This document shows positions 1-8,653 of a stretch of 64,000 nucleotides of DNA, piece by piece (position 1 is the first letter of the stretch; the number at the start of each line of letters is the position of its first letter). Origin of the DNA: Phytoactinopolyspora halophila (GTDB lineage Bacteria; Actinomycetota; Actinomycetes; Jiangellales; Jiangellaceae). Made by a program: the position numbers and the translations under genes. The notes beneath the pieces were generated by a model. The model made no database searches. It was not told the DNA's origin and saw only the letters and a program-made list of their open reading frames with translations. The stretch covers positions 248,001 through 312,000 of the forward strand of contig NZ_QMIG01000003.1 of assembly GCF_003287285.1 (NCBI RefSeq). The letters run 5' to 3'.

Positions 1-1026
1 GGGTCGGACATCGATCTCCACCATGCCGACGGCCTGCCCCGGACTGTGGTCGATGCGCACGTCCTCGACATTGGAGCCGGCAGCGCCGACGTCGGCGAAC
101 AGGCGGGCCAGCTGGCCGGGTTTGTCGTCCACCACCACGGCCACGGTGGCGAACTCGGTGTGCGCCGCACCATGCTTGCCCGGCAGCCGCGACCTGCCGT
201 CGACACCGGCGCGCATCAGCCGGTAGAGATCGGCTTGCGCCGGCTCGGCCGTGTCGAGAACGCCGATCAGCTCGTCGAGGTCGTCGCGCAGCTCGCCCAG
301 CACCGAGCGCACTGCCAGTGCATTCGCCGTGAGGATCTCGGTCCACAGCCCGGGATCACCCGCCGCCACCCTGGTGACGTCGGCGATGCCCGGGCCCGCC
401 AGGCGTACCTGGTGAGAGGGAGCGTCGACGAGACGCGCCGCCATCAGCACGCCCACCAGGTGCGGCACGTGCGACACCAGGGCCACCGCGGCGTCGTGCT
501 CGCTCGCCGTCATCGTCACCGGCGCCGCGCCGACCATCCGCGCGACGCTCAGCGCACGCGTCACCGCTTGCTGATGCGTGTGCTCGTCCGGGCAGATCAC
601 CCACGGACGGCCCTCGAACAGGTCCGGCAAGGCCGCACCGGGCCCCGAGATCTCGCGCCCGGCCATCGGATGACTACCGACGTACCGTCCGAAATCGTGC
701 GCGTGGGCGCGCACCTGGGTACCCGGCAGGACCTTCACACTCGCGACGTCGGTCGCGTACTCTGCCTCGCTCCGGCCGAGGACGCCGGCGACGACCTCGC
801 CGACCGCCTCTGGAGGCACCGCCACCACGGCCAGCTGCGCGGTCTGATCGTCCGGCTCGGCTGGACGACCGGCGCCGCGGCGAACTGCCTCGGCGAGCAT
901 CTCGGGTTTGCTGTCGCGCAGCCGGACATCGACACCCGCGCTGGACAGGGCCAGACCGACGGAGGTACCCAGCAACCCCGCGCCGACGATCAGCACGCTC
1001 TCCAGGTCGTTGCGGGTGTCGCTCAC
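1..1026 (-). CDS. tyrA: Prephenate dehydrogenase with ACT domain (3' end outside window)
   Basis: Oxidatively decarboxylates prephenate to 4-hydroxyphenylpyruvate in tyrosine biosynthesis. The reading frame begins at a GTG whose first four bases overlap the aroH stop. Residues 15-20 form the nucleotide-binding GAGLLG, followed by the family motif GSHPMAG. An ACT-type segment begins near VVVDDKPGQLARL, which suggests feedback control by an aromatic amino acid. The C-terminus runs off the left edge of the window. Coupling to aroH places chorismate mutase and prephenate dehydrogenase in one translation unit. The function is well supported; the exact length is unknown. Confidence 0.93.
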   Translation of the reverse strand, partial: MSDTRNDLESVLIVGAGLLGTSVGLALSSAGVDVRLRDSKPEMLAEAVRRGAGRPAEPDDQTAQLAVVAVPPEAVGEVVAGVLGRSEAEYATDVASVKVLPGTQVRAHAHDFGRYVGSHPMAGREISGPGAALPDLFEGRPWVICPDEHTHQQAVTRALSVARMVGAAPVTMTASEHDAAVALVSHVPHLVGVLMAARLVDAPSHQVRLAGPGIADVTRVAAGDPGLWTEILTANALAVRSVLGELRDDLDELIGVLDTAEPAQADLYRLMRAGVDGRSRLPGKHGAAHTEFATVAVVVDDKPGQLARLFADVGAAGSNVEDVRIDHSPGQAVGMVEIDVRP

Positions 1027-1412
1027 CGATCGTCCTCGTTCGGGCCGTTCCCGGCGATGTCGTCCCGCAGCACCGTCGTCCCGTGCAGGTAGACATGCCG
1101 CATGTCTTCCCGCGGTCGGGGAGTTTCGATATGGGCCATCAGCCGCACCACACGGGGCATCGCGCCCGCGATGTCGAGCTCTTGGGCACACAACAGCGGC
1201 ACGTCGGTGATGCCGAGCGCGCGAACCGCGGCGGCCGGGAACGCCGAACGCAGGTCGGGAGTCGCGGTCAAGAAGATGCTGATGACGTCGTCCGAGGTCA
1301 GGTCGTTACGCTTGAGCACCTCTTGCATGAGCTCCGACGTCCGGTTCAGCAGATGCTCATGCTCGTCGACGTCGAGCTGGGTCGCTCCTCGCACGGCTCG
1401 TATGTTCACCAT
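1023..1412 (-). CDS. aroH: Monofunctional chorismate mutase, AroH type
   Basis: Rearranges chorismate to prephenate. The roughly 129-residue protein has the AroH pattern (VRAVRGATQLD near the start, TATPDLRSAFPA in the middle, PRVVRLMAHIET near the end). The start is the ATG at 1412, because GGGGGA lies just upstream and the motif begins at once; an in-frame extension to 1445 is possible but adds unconserved residues. The stop overlaps tyrA by four bases. A 140-base gap separates it from rluB, so it may have its own promoter. Confidence 0.92.
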   Translation of the reverse strand: MVNIRAVRGATQLDVDEHEHLLNRTSELMQEVLKRNDLTSDDVISIFLTATPDLRSAFPAAAVRALGITDVPLLCAQELDIAGAMPRVVRLMAHIETPRPREDMRHVYLHGTTVLRDDIAGNGPNEDDR

Positions 1413-1552
1413 TCCCCCGTTCGTCCATCCGCGAGGCCCGACCACGTCCGAGCCTGTCCGGCCATCCGGTCCCGCACTGCTGCATCATTCACGTAAAGCA
1501 CGGTACCGTCATCGTCGCCGACATGGCGACGCGCCACGTGCTCGAGAGATGC

Positions 1553-2293
1553 TCAGAGCCCGACGTCGTGATACAGCCTGCCCGTCTCCTGCAGGGTCAG
1601 CTCCCGGGTCTGCCCCGGCGGGAGCTCACCAAGAGCGACCGGCCCGACGTGCGTGCGCACGAGGCGTCGCACCGGATGGCCGACGGCCTCCAGGAGCCGG
1701 CGGACGATGTGTTTGCGGCCCTCGTGCAACACCACCTCGACCATGGCCCGCGAGCCGAACCGCTCCCTCACCCGGAACGAGTCCACGCTCGCTTCGCCGT
1801 CGTCGAGCTCCACACCGGCGCGCAGCCGCCGCCCGACGTCCGGGCGAACGGGGCCGGGAACCTCGGCGACATACGTCTTCGACACGCCATAGCTCGGATG
1901 CGTGAGCCGGTGCGCCAACTCGCCGTCGTTGGTCAGCAGCAACAGTCCCTCGGTGTCCGCGTCGAGCCGGCCGACGTGGAAAAGCCGCTCCTCGCGATCC
2001 TGGACATACTCCGCCAGAGTGGGCCGGCCATGCGGATCGCTCATGGCGCTCACCACGCCTCGGGGCTTGTTCAGTGCCAGATACACCCTGCCCGACTCCG
2101 CGGTGGTGACCCGCAGGCCGTCGACCTTGATCACCGACCGCGCCGGATCCACCCGCGTGCCCATCACGTGGACCGTCTCGCCATCCACCTCGACGCGTCC
2201 CGCGGCGATGAGTTCCTCGCAGGCGCGCCGGCTGCCGACACCGGCCGCGGCCAGAACCTTCTGCAGCCGGACACCATCGCCGGCGTCACTCAT
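1553..2293 (-). CDS. rluB: 23S rRNA pseudouridine synthase, RsuA/RluB family
   Basis: Isomerises a uridine in 23S rRNA to pseudouridine. The 246-residue protein has an S4 RNA-binding domain (residues 8-55, RLQKVLAAAGVGSRRACEEL) and then the catalytic domain with the signature VGRLDADTEGLLLLTNDGE, which carries the catalytic Asp. KTYVAEV and GRKHIVRRL are also typical. The ATG overlaps the scpB stop by eight bases, the usual actinobacterial arrangement scpA-scpB-rluB. The assignment to RluB rather than another RsuA-family member rests on this context. Confidence 0.92.
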   Translation of the reverse strand: MSDAGDGVRLQKVLAAAGVGSRRACEELIAAGRVEVDGETVHVMGTRVDPARSVIKVDGLRVTTAESGRVYLALNKPRGVVSAMSDPHGRPTLAEYVQDREERLFHVGRLDADTEGLLLLTNDGELAHRLTHPSYGVSKTYVAEVPGPVRPDVGRRLRAGVELDDGEASVDSFRVRERFGSRAMVEVVLHEGRKHIVRRLLEAVGHPVRRLVRTHVGPVALGELPPGQTRELTLQETGRLYHDVGL

Positions 2294-2975
2294 CGGCGCT
2301 CGGGTCGGTGGACGTGAGCGCCGCCTGGCTGGGCACCGCGCGGCTCTCTCCGGGCTCGCTTTCGACGTCCTCGGCCTCCGGGAGGTAATCCGCCAGCGGC
2401 GGAAGCTCGTCGAGCGAGTTCATCCCCATCCGTTCCAGGAAGAACGATGTGGTGCGGTAGAGGATCGCGCCCGACTCGTGATCGACGCCGCCCTCTTCGA
2501 CCAGGCCACGTGTGGTCAGCGTGCGCATCACGCCGTCACAGTTGACGCCCCGCACCGCCGAGACGCGGGCCCGGCTGACGGGCTGCCGGTACGCGACGAT
2601 CGCCAACGTTTCCAGGGCCGCCTGGGTCAGTTTCGCCTGCTGCCCGTCCCGGATGAATCGCTCCACCAGCGCCGCGCAGTCCGGATGGGTGTAAAAGCGC
2701 CACCCACCGGCCACCGACCGCAGGTCGAACCCGCGCCCGGCGTCCGCATACTCCTGAGCCAGCGCCTGAAGTGCCGCCTCGACCTCAGCGCGCGGGGTCT
2801 CCAGGACCTGAGCGAGGGTGACCTCGTCGATCGGCTCGTCGGCCACCATGAGGATCGCCTCGAGTGACGCGTGCAAGCCCGGCTCGCCCTGCTCGCCATG
2901 TTGGCGGTGCTCGCCGTGTTCGCCACCGTCCCGGCCGTCCACATGTGGCTGGCCGTTCGGCTGCTCACTGCTCAC
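2286..2975 (-). CDS. scpB: Segregation and condensation protein B
   Basis: ScpB is the winged-helix kleisin partner of the SMC condensin complex. The 229-residue protein has a hydrophilic, His/Glu/Gly-rich N-terminal tail (about residues 10-33), then two winged-helix domains; ALETLAIVAYRQPVSRARVSAVRGVNCDGV is the characteristic segment and TTSFFLERMGM follows. The start is a GTG that overlaps the scpA stop (GTGA), so the two are translationally coupled. The acidic C-terminus is common in actinobacterial homologues. Confidence 0.94.
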   Translation of the reverse strand: MSSEQPNGQPHVDGRDGGEHGEHRQHGEQGEPGLHASLEAILMVADEPIDEVTLAQVLETPRAEVEAALQALAQEYADAGRGFDLRSVAGGWRFYTHPDCAALVERFIRDGQQAKLTQAALETLAIVAYRQPVSRARVSAVRGVNCDGVMRTLTTRGLVEEGGVDHESGAILYRTTSFFLERMGMNSLDELPPLADYLPEAEDVESEPGESRAVPSQAALTSTDPSADE

Positions 2976-3844
2976 TCGTTCTCCCCCACCAGCTCTGGTT
3001 CGTCGAACTCGTCACTCACCCCGACCGGAGTGTCGTCATCGTCGTCGCCGATCCACCGGATAGTCAGCTCGCCCAGCGGATTCACCTGTTCGAACGCCAC
3101 CACGCGCTCACGGTACAGCTCCAGCAAGGCGAGGAAGCGTGCCACCACGTGCGTCGTGGACGGGCAGTCCGCAGCCAACGCCCGGAAGGTGACCTGACGC
3201 GCCGCGCGCAGCCAGTCGACCACCACACTGGCCTGCTCGCGCACGCTTACCCGGGGCTCGTGCAAGTGCGCCATCCCGACCTTCGGTTCCGGGCGCGGAG
3301 CGAGCACCTTGCCGGCGAGCTGGGCCAATTCGTGGGGACCGAGCCCGACCACCACTTCCGGCAAGAGATTCGCATACCGCTCTTCGAGACCGACCGCACG
3401 TGGGAAGCGCAGCGCTTCCGCCGCCATCCGGTCCGCGAAGACACCGGACAGCTCCTTGAACGCCTTGTACTGCAACAGGCGAGCGAAGAGCAGGTCGCGG
3501 GCCTCCAACAGCGCCAGATCTTCCTCGTCCTCGACTTCGCCGCTGGGCAGCAGTCGGGCCGCCTTGAGATCGAGCAGCGTGGCCGCCACGAGCAGGAACT
3601 GGCTTGCCTCGTCCAGATCCCACTCCGCAGCCCGGATGTAATCGATGAACTCGTCCGTGACCTGCGACAGCGCCAGCTCGGTGACATCCAGCTTGTGCTT
3701 GGAGATCAGGGTGAGCAGGAGGTCGAACGGCCCCTCGAAATTGTCGAGGTGGACCGTGAACCCCTCGCCGTCGTGCTCGCCCTCGGCGCCGGACCCCGCA
3801 TCGTCGACGTCGAACAGCAGCTCGGGCTCGGTGTCGCTGGTCAC
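2972..3844 (-). CDS. scpA: Segregation and condensation protein A (kleisin)
   Basis: ScpA bridges the SMC heads together with ScpB. The 290-residue protein shows the N-terminal kleisin motif FEGPFDLLLTLISKHKLDVTEL and the C-terminal winged helix (LLELYRERVVAFEQ). The frame stays open to 4159, but the correct start is the GTG at 3844, which overlaps the parA stop in a GTGA and lies just before the conserved N-terminus; the upstream part is parA read out of frame. Highly acidic ends (DDDDDTP, EFDEPELVGENE). Confidence 0.94.
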   Translation of the reverse strand: MTSDTEPELLFDVDDAGSGAEGEHDGEGFTVHLDNFEGPFDLLLTLISKHKLDVTELALSQVTDEFIDYIRAAEWDLDEASQFLLVAATLLDLKAARLLPSGEVEDEEDLALLEARDLLFARLLQYKAFKELSGVFADRMAAEALRFPRAVGLEERYANLLPEVVVGLGPHELAQLAGKVLAPRPEPKVGMAHLHEPRVSVREQASVVVDWLRAARQVTFRALAADCPSTTHVVARFLALLELYRERVVAFEQVNPLGELTIRWIGDDDDDTPVGVSDEFDEPELVGENE

Positions 3845-4767
3845 GGCCAACGAGCCAGCACCTCCCTGGCGAGCTGCTGGTACGCCCGGGCACCGGGAGA
3901 TGTCGGGGCGAACGTGGTGATCGGCAAACCGGCGACCGTCGTCTCCGGGAAGCGGACGGTGCGGCCGACAACAGTGTGGAACACGCGATCGTCGAATCCT
4001 TCGATCAGCCGGTTGAGCACCTCCCGGCCGTGCACGGTCCGGGCGTCGTACATCGTCGCCAGCAGGCCCTCGATGGTCAGCTTCGGGTTGAGACGGTCGC
4101 GGACCTTCTCGATGGTCTCCTGCAGCAAGGCCACGCCGCGCAACGCGAAGTACTCGCACTCCAAAGGAATGATCACACCATCCGAGGCGCTCAGCGCGTT
4201 GACCGTCAGCAGCCCGAGCGAGGGCTGGCAGTCGATGAGGATCACGTCGTAATGCGCGACGAACGGCTGCAGCACGCGTGCCAGCGCCTGCTCCCGGCCC
4301 ACTTCGGTGACCAGCTGAATCTCCGCCGCGGACAGATCGATGTTGGCCGGCAGCAGATCCATCCCGTTGATCGGTGTCTTCTGCATGATATCGGCGGCAT
4401 CGAGCGAGCCGTCCATCAGCACGTTGTAGATCGACAGGTCCAGATCATGCGCGTCCAGGCCCAAGCCGACCGACAGCGCACCCTGCGGATCGAAATCGAC
4501 CAGCAGGACCCGCCGGCCATAGTCGGCCAAGGCGGCACCGAGATTGATGGTGCTGGTGGTCTTGCCGACGCCACCCTTCTGGTTGCACATGGCCACGATC
4601 CGCGCCGGACCATGCTTCTGGACGGGGCCTGGCGGCGGGAATTCGACACGCGGACGCTGGGTCGGGCCAAGGTCGAACTCTTCATCCTCGGCCGAAGCAT
4701 CCGAGGCGGCGCCGACGCCTTCGAGCGGAAGCACACCGCCCGAAGCGTCTCGGGTCGACGATGCCAC
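3841..4767 (-). CDS. parA: ParA/Soj-family chromosome partitioning ATPase
   Basis: ParA-type deviant Walker ATPase thought to act in chromosome segregation with the condensin genes downstream. After an acidic, probably disordered N-terminus of about 55 residues comes the Walker box KGGVGKTT (64-71) with its signature Lys, then LLVDFDPQGALS and VILIDCQPSLG. The start is GTG, with GGAG about eleven bases upstream. This is the orphan ParA that accompanies scpAB in actinobacteria, distinct from the parAB pair at the origin, which is not in this window. Confidence 0.92.
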   Translation of the reverse strand: MASSTRDASGGVLPLEGVGAASDASAEDEEFDLGPTQRPRVEFPPPGPVQKHGPARIVAMCNQKGGVGKTTSTINLGAALADYGRRVLLVDFDPQGALSVGLGLDAHDLDLSIYNVLMDGSLDAADIMQKTPINGMDLLPANIDLSAAEIQLVTEVGREQALARVLQPFVAHYDVILIDCQPSLGLLTVNALSASDGVIIPLECEYFALRGVALLQETIEKVRDRLNPKLTIEGLLATMYDARTVHGREVLNRLIEGFDDRVFHTVVGRTVRFPETTVAGLPITTFAPTSPGARAYQQLAREVLARWP

Positions 4768-4899
4768 GGCTTTCAGAGCTCCTCCGTGTGATGGTCATAC
4801 GGTCTCAGAGTGAGCCTACTCGCTGTGTCCACCTGTGCACGGTAGACGCCCCGCGGGAAATTCCAGATCATTTTCGGCGGCTGCGCCACGCCCGCGTGG

Positions 4900-4943
4900 T
4901 CGTCGACGATCGTGCACATGTCCATGGAGGCGATCGTTGACGA
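4900..4943 (-). terminator. Hairpin downstream of the marR gene
   Basis: TCGTCGACGATCG (4900-4912) pairs with CGATCGTTGACGA (4931-4943) with one mismatch across an 18-base loop. It lies 44 bases beyond the stop of the minus-strand MarR gene. No T-tract is visible, so termination is inferred from position. Confidence 0.45.
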
Positions 4944-4986
4944 TCAGTCATGGGATGCGCCAACGCCACACCTGCCAGGGCTGGCG

Positions 4987-5466
4987 TCAGTCGTTCGTGG
5001 CGGCACCGCGCAGGTGGGCGATGACCTTTTCGGCGCCGTCACCGAGTGCGTCGAGCTGCTCCGGGGTGAGCAGGTCGATGAAATTCCGGCGTACGGACTC
5101 CACGTGCCTGGGAGCGGCCTCGTCCATGAGGCGCAGGCCCTCCGCGGTGAGCACGGCATCGATGGCGCGCGAGTCCTCGGGATGCTTCTCGCACTCCTCG
5201 CGTCGTACCAGCCCGCGCCGCTGCATCCGGCTGAGCTGGTGCGAGAGCCGGCTTTTCGACCACAGCGTCCGACGCGCGAGCTCGATCAGACGCATCCGGT
5301 GGCCCGGCGCTTCGGAGAGCACGGTGAGGACGGTGTAGTCGGCGTCGGACAGCCCGCTCTCCTGGTTCAGGTCGCGGGCGATCTGCAGATCCAGAAGATC
5401 GCGCATCTGCCGGTAGCCACGCCACGCCCGCGCCTCACGCTCGTCGAGCCATCGCGGTTCATCCAT
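4987..5466 (-). CDS. MarR-family transcriptional regulator
   Basis: A 159-residue winged-helix regulator. The core LSDADYTVLTVLSEAPGHRMRLIELARRTLWSKSRLSHQLSRMQRRGLV carries the recognition helix, followed by the wing (REECEKHPEDSRAIDAVLTAEG). It is transcribed away from an FMN reductase gene, and the 87 bases between them carry two copies of a dyad, GTTGAC-N2-GTCAAC and GTTGAC-N2-ATCAAC. It probably represses itself and the reductase/oxidoreductase pair, with relief by an electrophile, oxidant or phenolic ligand; the ligand cannot be inferred from sequence. Confidence 0.9.
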   Translation of the reverse strand: MDEPRWLDEREARAWRGYRQMRDLLDLQIARDLNQESGLSDADYTVLTVLSEAPGHRMRLIELARRTLWSKSRLSHQLSRMQRRGLVRREECEKHPEDSRAIDAVLTAEGLRLMDEAAPRHVESVRRNFIDLLTPEQLDALGDGAEKVIAHLRGAATND

Positions 5467-5490
5467 GAGGTGTCACTGTAATCCGGCCGG

Positions 5491-5538
5491 GTTGACGTGT
5501 CAACTCAACGCTCCTAGGCTTTGAGTTGACACATCAAC
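5491..5538. promoter_or_regulatory. Paired MarR operators
   Basis: GTTGACGTGTCAAC at 5491-5504 has perfect 6-base arms and a 2-base centre; GTTGACACATCAAC at 5525-5538 has one arm mismatch. Their centres are 34 bases apart. They sit in the divergent marR / FMN reductase intergenic region and the TTGAC core could double as a -35 box, so a bound repressor would block both promoters. Confidence 0.7.
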
Positions 5539-5553
5539 CCGCAAGGAGGCGTC

Positions 5554-6120
5554 ATGCCACAGCTCGCCGTCATCGTCGCGAGTACCCGACCAGGCCGGGC
5601 CGGCCCGGCCATCGCCGACTGGTTCCTCGCCCGGGCCAAGGACCACGGCGAACTCGACGCCGGCCTCGTCGACCTCGCCGAGGTGAACCTGCCGTTCCTC
5701 GACGAGCCCGAGCACCCGTCACGGGGCCACTACCTGCACCCGCACACCAGGCGATGGAGCGCGATCGTCGCATCGACGGACGCGTTCGCGCTGGTCCTGC
5801 CCGAATACAACGGCGGCCTGCCAGCGCCGTTGAAGAACGCACTGGACTTCCTCTACGAGGAATGGGCGCACAAACCGGTCGGGCTCGTCAGCTACGGCAT
5901 GGGATCGGCCGGCAAGCACGCGGCTGGCATGGCCGAGCAGGTCGTCACGGCGTTGCGCATGCGGCCGGCACCGACGAGGGTGGCCGTTCCGCTGCGAGAA
6001 TGTTTCGGCGGCGAGGCGGTGCACCCGAACGAGGCCATGGAGTCCGCAGCCCACGGCATGCTCGACGAACTCACGTCGATGACCGGGGCGACACGCGAGG
6101 AAGGCAGTGGTGTCCGATGA
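5554..6120 (+). CDS. NADPH-dependent FMN reductase
   Basis: A 188-residue flavodoxin-fold quinone/azo-type reductase. The phosphate loop is VASTRPGRAGPA (residues 8-19), and LVLPEYNGGLPAPLKNALDFLYEEW is the flavin/dimer motif of the NADPH-dependent FMN reductase family. AAGGAGG lies seven bases upstream of the ATG. The last codons overlap the next gene (ATGA), so the two are coupled. With the MarR gene and operators upstream this looks like an inducible quinone- or electrophile-detoxifying unit. The substrate is inferred, not seen. Confidence 0.88.
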   Translation: MPQLAVIVASTRPGRAGPAIADWFLARAKDHGELDAGLVDLAEVNLPFLDEPEHPSRGHYLHPHTRRWSAIVASTDAFALVLPEYNGGLPAPLKNALDFLYEEWAHKPVGLVSYGMGSAGKHAAGMAEQVVTALRMRPAPTRVAVPLRECFGGEAVHPNEAMESAAHGMLDELTSMTGATREEGSGVR

Positions 6121-7025
6121 AAGCGGTGGTCTTCGACCGGCACGGAACGCCGGACGAGCTGCATCTCGCTGATATGGAGCGGCCGCATCCCGGACCCGGA
6201 GAGGTCCGAGTCCGGGTGCGCGCCGCGGGGATCCAACCCTTCGACGTCGGAGTCCGCGGCGGATCGCTCCCGTTCCCGGTGACGTTCCCCCAACAGCTCG
6301 GCAACGAGTTCTCCGGGGTGGTGGACCGCGTCGGCGACGATGCCGGCGAGTGGGCCGCGGGTGACGAGGTGCTCGGATGGGCATTCATGAGATCCCTCGC
6401 CGAGTACGTGGTCACCGGCGCGGACTCGATCGTGAGCAAGCCCCCGGACATGCCGTGGGACGTCGCCGGCGGGCTGTCCTCGTCGGGCGCGACCGCGTAC
6501 ACCGCGCTGCGCGTGCTCGACATCCGTCCGCGTGACACGCTGCTCGTCCACGCCGCGGCCGGCGGGACGGGAACGATCGCCACCCAGCTCGCCCGCGCGT
6601 GGGGTGCCAGCGTCATCGGCACGGCCAGTGAGGCCAACCACGCGTATCTGGCGCAGCTGGGCGCGACGCCGGTCTCGTACGGCGACGGCCTGGTCGAACG
6701 GGTGCGTGCCGTGGCACCCGACGGCGTGGATGCCGCACTCGATGCCGTGGGCGGGCAGGCGCTGCACGATTCTGTCGACCTCGTCCGGGACAAGAACCGG
6801 ATCGCCACGCTCGTCGACCACGAGCTGGCCGACGAGCTCGGTGTCGTCGGGGTGCGTGCGCAGCGTGTTCCCGAACAGCTCGGCGACCTCGTCTCCCTAT
6901 ACCAGCGGGGTGCGCTGCGCATGCCGATCCGGGAACGATTCCCCCTGGCCGCGATCGCCGATGCGCATCGCCTCGTGGAGACCGGGCACGGCCGGGGAAA
7001 GGTCGTCGTTACGCTCGATGATTGA
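6117..7025 (+). CDS. NADP-dependent quinone-oxidoreductase-like enzyme (MDR superfamily)
   Basis: A 302-residue medium-chain dehydrogenase/reductase without structural zinc cysteines. It opens with a GroES-like domain (GEVRVRVRAAGIQPFDVGVR), then a Rossmann domain with the AAAGGTGTIATQLARAWGA loop and a C-terminal GKVVV. This is the pattern of zeta-crystallin-like quinone or enone reductases. The ATG overlaps the FMN reductase stop by four bases. Together they would reduce quinones or unsaturated carbonyls under MarR control. A longer frame upstream is only the antisense-frame reading of the reductase gene. Confidence 0.88.
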   Translation: MKAVVFDRHGTPDELHLADMERPHPGPGEVRVRVRAAGIQPFDVGVRGGSLPFPVTFPQQLGNEFSGVVDRVGDDAGEWAAGDEVLGWAFMRSLAEYVVTGADSIVSKPPDMPWDVAGGLSSSGATAYTALRVLDIRPRDTLLVHAAAGGTGTIATQLARAWGASVIGTASEANHAYLAQLGATPVSYGDGLVERVRAVAPDGVDAALDAVGGQALHDSVDLVRDKNRIATLVDHELADELGVVGVRAQRVPEQLGDLVSLYQRGALRMPIRERFPLAAIADAHRLVETGHGRGKVVVTLDD

Positions 7026-7048
7026 GGGCCGTGCGGGGTGACGGTGGC

Positions 7049-7118
7049 GACTTCGATACTCACACGTGCGAGAACTTCGCCGGATCGGCGAATTGATGCA
7101 TGTTTCGGCATCGAAGTC
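7049..7118 (-). repeat. Dispersed imperfect hairpin, family B, copy 1
   Basis: The element starts GACTTCGAT and ends ATCGAAGTC. Its two halves are partly complementary over about 28 bases each, with the inner pair GCCG/CGGC near the loop. It lies between two convergent genes, 147 bases past the stop of the minus-strand flavoprotein gene. Related copies are at 34666, 35466 and 44258. The flank on the right, GTCACCACCA, is also partly shared with copies 2 and 3. Confidence 0.75.
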
Positions 7119-7264
7119 ACGTCACCACCAGAGCGTGCCGCAACTGGCCCCGTGTAGTCCGTGGCCAGCCCGTCCGCCGCTGCCGTGTTCGCACTGTCAA
7201 CCGCGGCAATCCGCAGGAACGCGAACCAACGGTGATGGGCAGACGAGGGAGTTCTTCCGTCCCT

Positions 7265-8653
7265 CTAGCGCGGTCGGTTCCTGGCCGGGTGTGCTCGTCG
7301 CCCGCCGGTGGTCATGAAGAACTGGGCGGCGGTGAGCTGCACACCCTGTGACCAGGTGGGATAGGCATGCGTCGCCGCGGCCAGCCGCCCGGTGAACATG
7401 TGGGTGGCCATGGCCAGCGCCGGTTCGTGGATCATCTCGCCGGCACGCTCGGCCACGATGGTGGCGCCCAGAACGCGTCCGCCGCCGGTCCCCCGCAACA
7501 ACCGGCGGGGACCGGCGACGAGCTTGATGAAGCCGTCGGTGCTGCCGGCAGCGAGAGCACGATCCACCTCAGCCATCGGCAGGTACGCCACCCGGGCACC
7601 CGCGCCCGCCGCGTCCTCCGTCACCCCCACCTGGGCGACCTCTGGCGTGGTGAAGGTGACCCACGGCGTCGGCTCGGGCCGGTAGCGACTCCGGCGCCGG
7701 CGCAACGAGTTCGCCGCTGCGAGGCGACCCATCTCATAGGCAGCGTGCGTGAACGGCAGCCGGCCGGTGACATCACCCGCGGCGTACACGCCACGGGTGG
7801 TGGTGGCCAGGTACTGGTCGGTGACGACGCGGCCGTCCTCGTGGCATTCGACACCGGCTGCCGCGAGGCCGAGCTCATCGGAGATGGGCACGCGCCCGGT
7901 GGCGACCAGTAGGCGTTCCGCCTCGACGGTCGTCGCATCGGACAGCGAGACCCGCACGCCGCTACGGGCACGCGCCGCCCCGGTTACCCGGGTGCCGGTG
8001 CGGACGTCGACGCCGTCACATGCCAGCACCTCGCCGACGACGTCCGAGGCCTGCGCTTCTTGTCGGGGCAACAGCCGAGCGTCCGCTTCGACGAGCGTCA
8101 CGGCCGTGCCGAAACGTGCGAAAGCCTGTGCGAGCTCGCATCCGATGGGTCCACCGCCGAGCACCACGAGGGAGGCGGGACGGTCGGTGAGATCGAAGAT
8201 CGTCTCATTGGTGAGGTACGCCGATCCGGACAGCCCAGGCACGGCCGGGACGGCCGGGCGCGAGCCGGTGGCGACCACGGCTCGCTTCGCGGGCATCGTC
8301 GTGCCTTCCACGGTGACCTTGCCCGGCGCGGTGAACGCGGCCTTGCCGAGCACGACGTCGACACCTTCCGCACGCAGCGATTCGGCGTTCTCGGTGGCAG
8401 CGATCCGCGCCACGACATCGTGCAGCCGTTGCGTGGCGTCGCCGAACGGCACTCCCCGGTTAGCCGCTTCGATCAGGGTCTTCGAGGGCACGCAACCGTG
8501 GAACGTGCAGTCCCCTCCCGGCTGGCCGTCAGACACGAGCACCGTACGAGCTCCGCGACGCGCCGCGGCACGGGCCGCGCCCAGACCGGCCGCTCCCCCG
8601 CCAATAACGATCAGGTCGGGATCACGCACGCCGGTGTCTCGGCCCCACCTCAC
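7265..8653 (-). CDS. FAD-dependent pyridine nucleotide-disulfide oxidoreductase
   Basis: A 462-residue class I flavoprotein. It has the FAD loop VIGGGAAGLGAARA, a redox-active cysteine pair in the CxxxxC form (Cys49, Cys54, CTFHGCVPSK), a second dinucleotide fold (VVLGGGPIGCELAQAF), the GVYAAGDVTG motif, and a dimerisation domain ending HAYPTWSQGV with the family's His. The C-terminal Cys pair of mercuric reductase is absent, so mercuric reductase is unlikely; it could act on another disulfide or a quinone. The GTG start overlaps the upstream paralogue's stop by four bases. Confidence 0.87.
   Translation of the reverse strand: MRWGRDTGVRDPDLIVIGGGAAGLGAARAAARRGARTVLVSDGQPGGDCTFHGCVPSKTLIEAANRGVPFGDATQRLHDVVARIAATENAESLRAEGVDVVLGKAAFTAPGKVTVEGTTMPAKRAVVATGSRPAVPAVPGLSGSAYLTNETIFDLTDRPASLVVLGGGPIGCELAQAFARFGTAVTLVEADARLLPRQEAQASDVVGEVLACDGVDVRTGTRVTGAARARSGVRVSLSDATTVEAERLLVATGRVPISDELGLAAAGVECHEDGRVVTDQYLATTTRGVYAAGDVTGRLPFTHAAYEMGRLAAANSLRRRRSRYRPEPTPWVTFTTPEVAQVGVTEDAAGAGARVAYLPMAEVDRALAAGSTDGFIKLVAGPRRLLRGTGGGRVLGATIVAERAGEMIHEPALAMATHMFTGRLAAATHAYPTWSQGVQLTAAQFFMTTGGRRAHPARNRPR

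Noticed and set aside
46-1092. 348-codon plus-strand frame over tyrA
   Set aside because: Antisense reading of prephenate dehydrogenase; composition is His/Arg-rich with no motif, whereas the minus strand has the nucleotide loop and GSHPMAG.
7265-8653. Mercuric reductase
   Set aside because: The CxxxxC pair is present, but the C-terminal vicinal cysteines and the N-terminal heavy-metal domain of MerA are missing and no mer genes are near.
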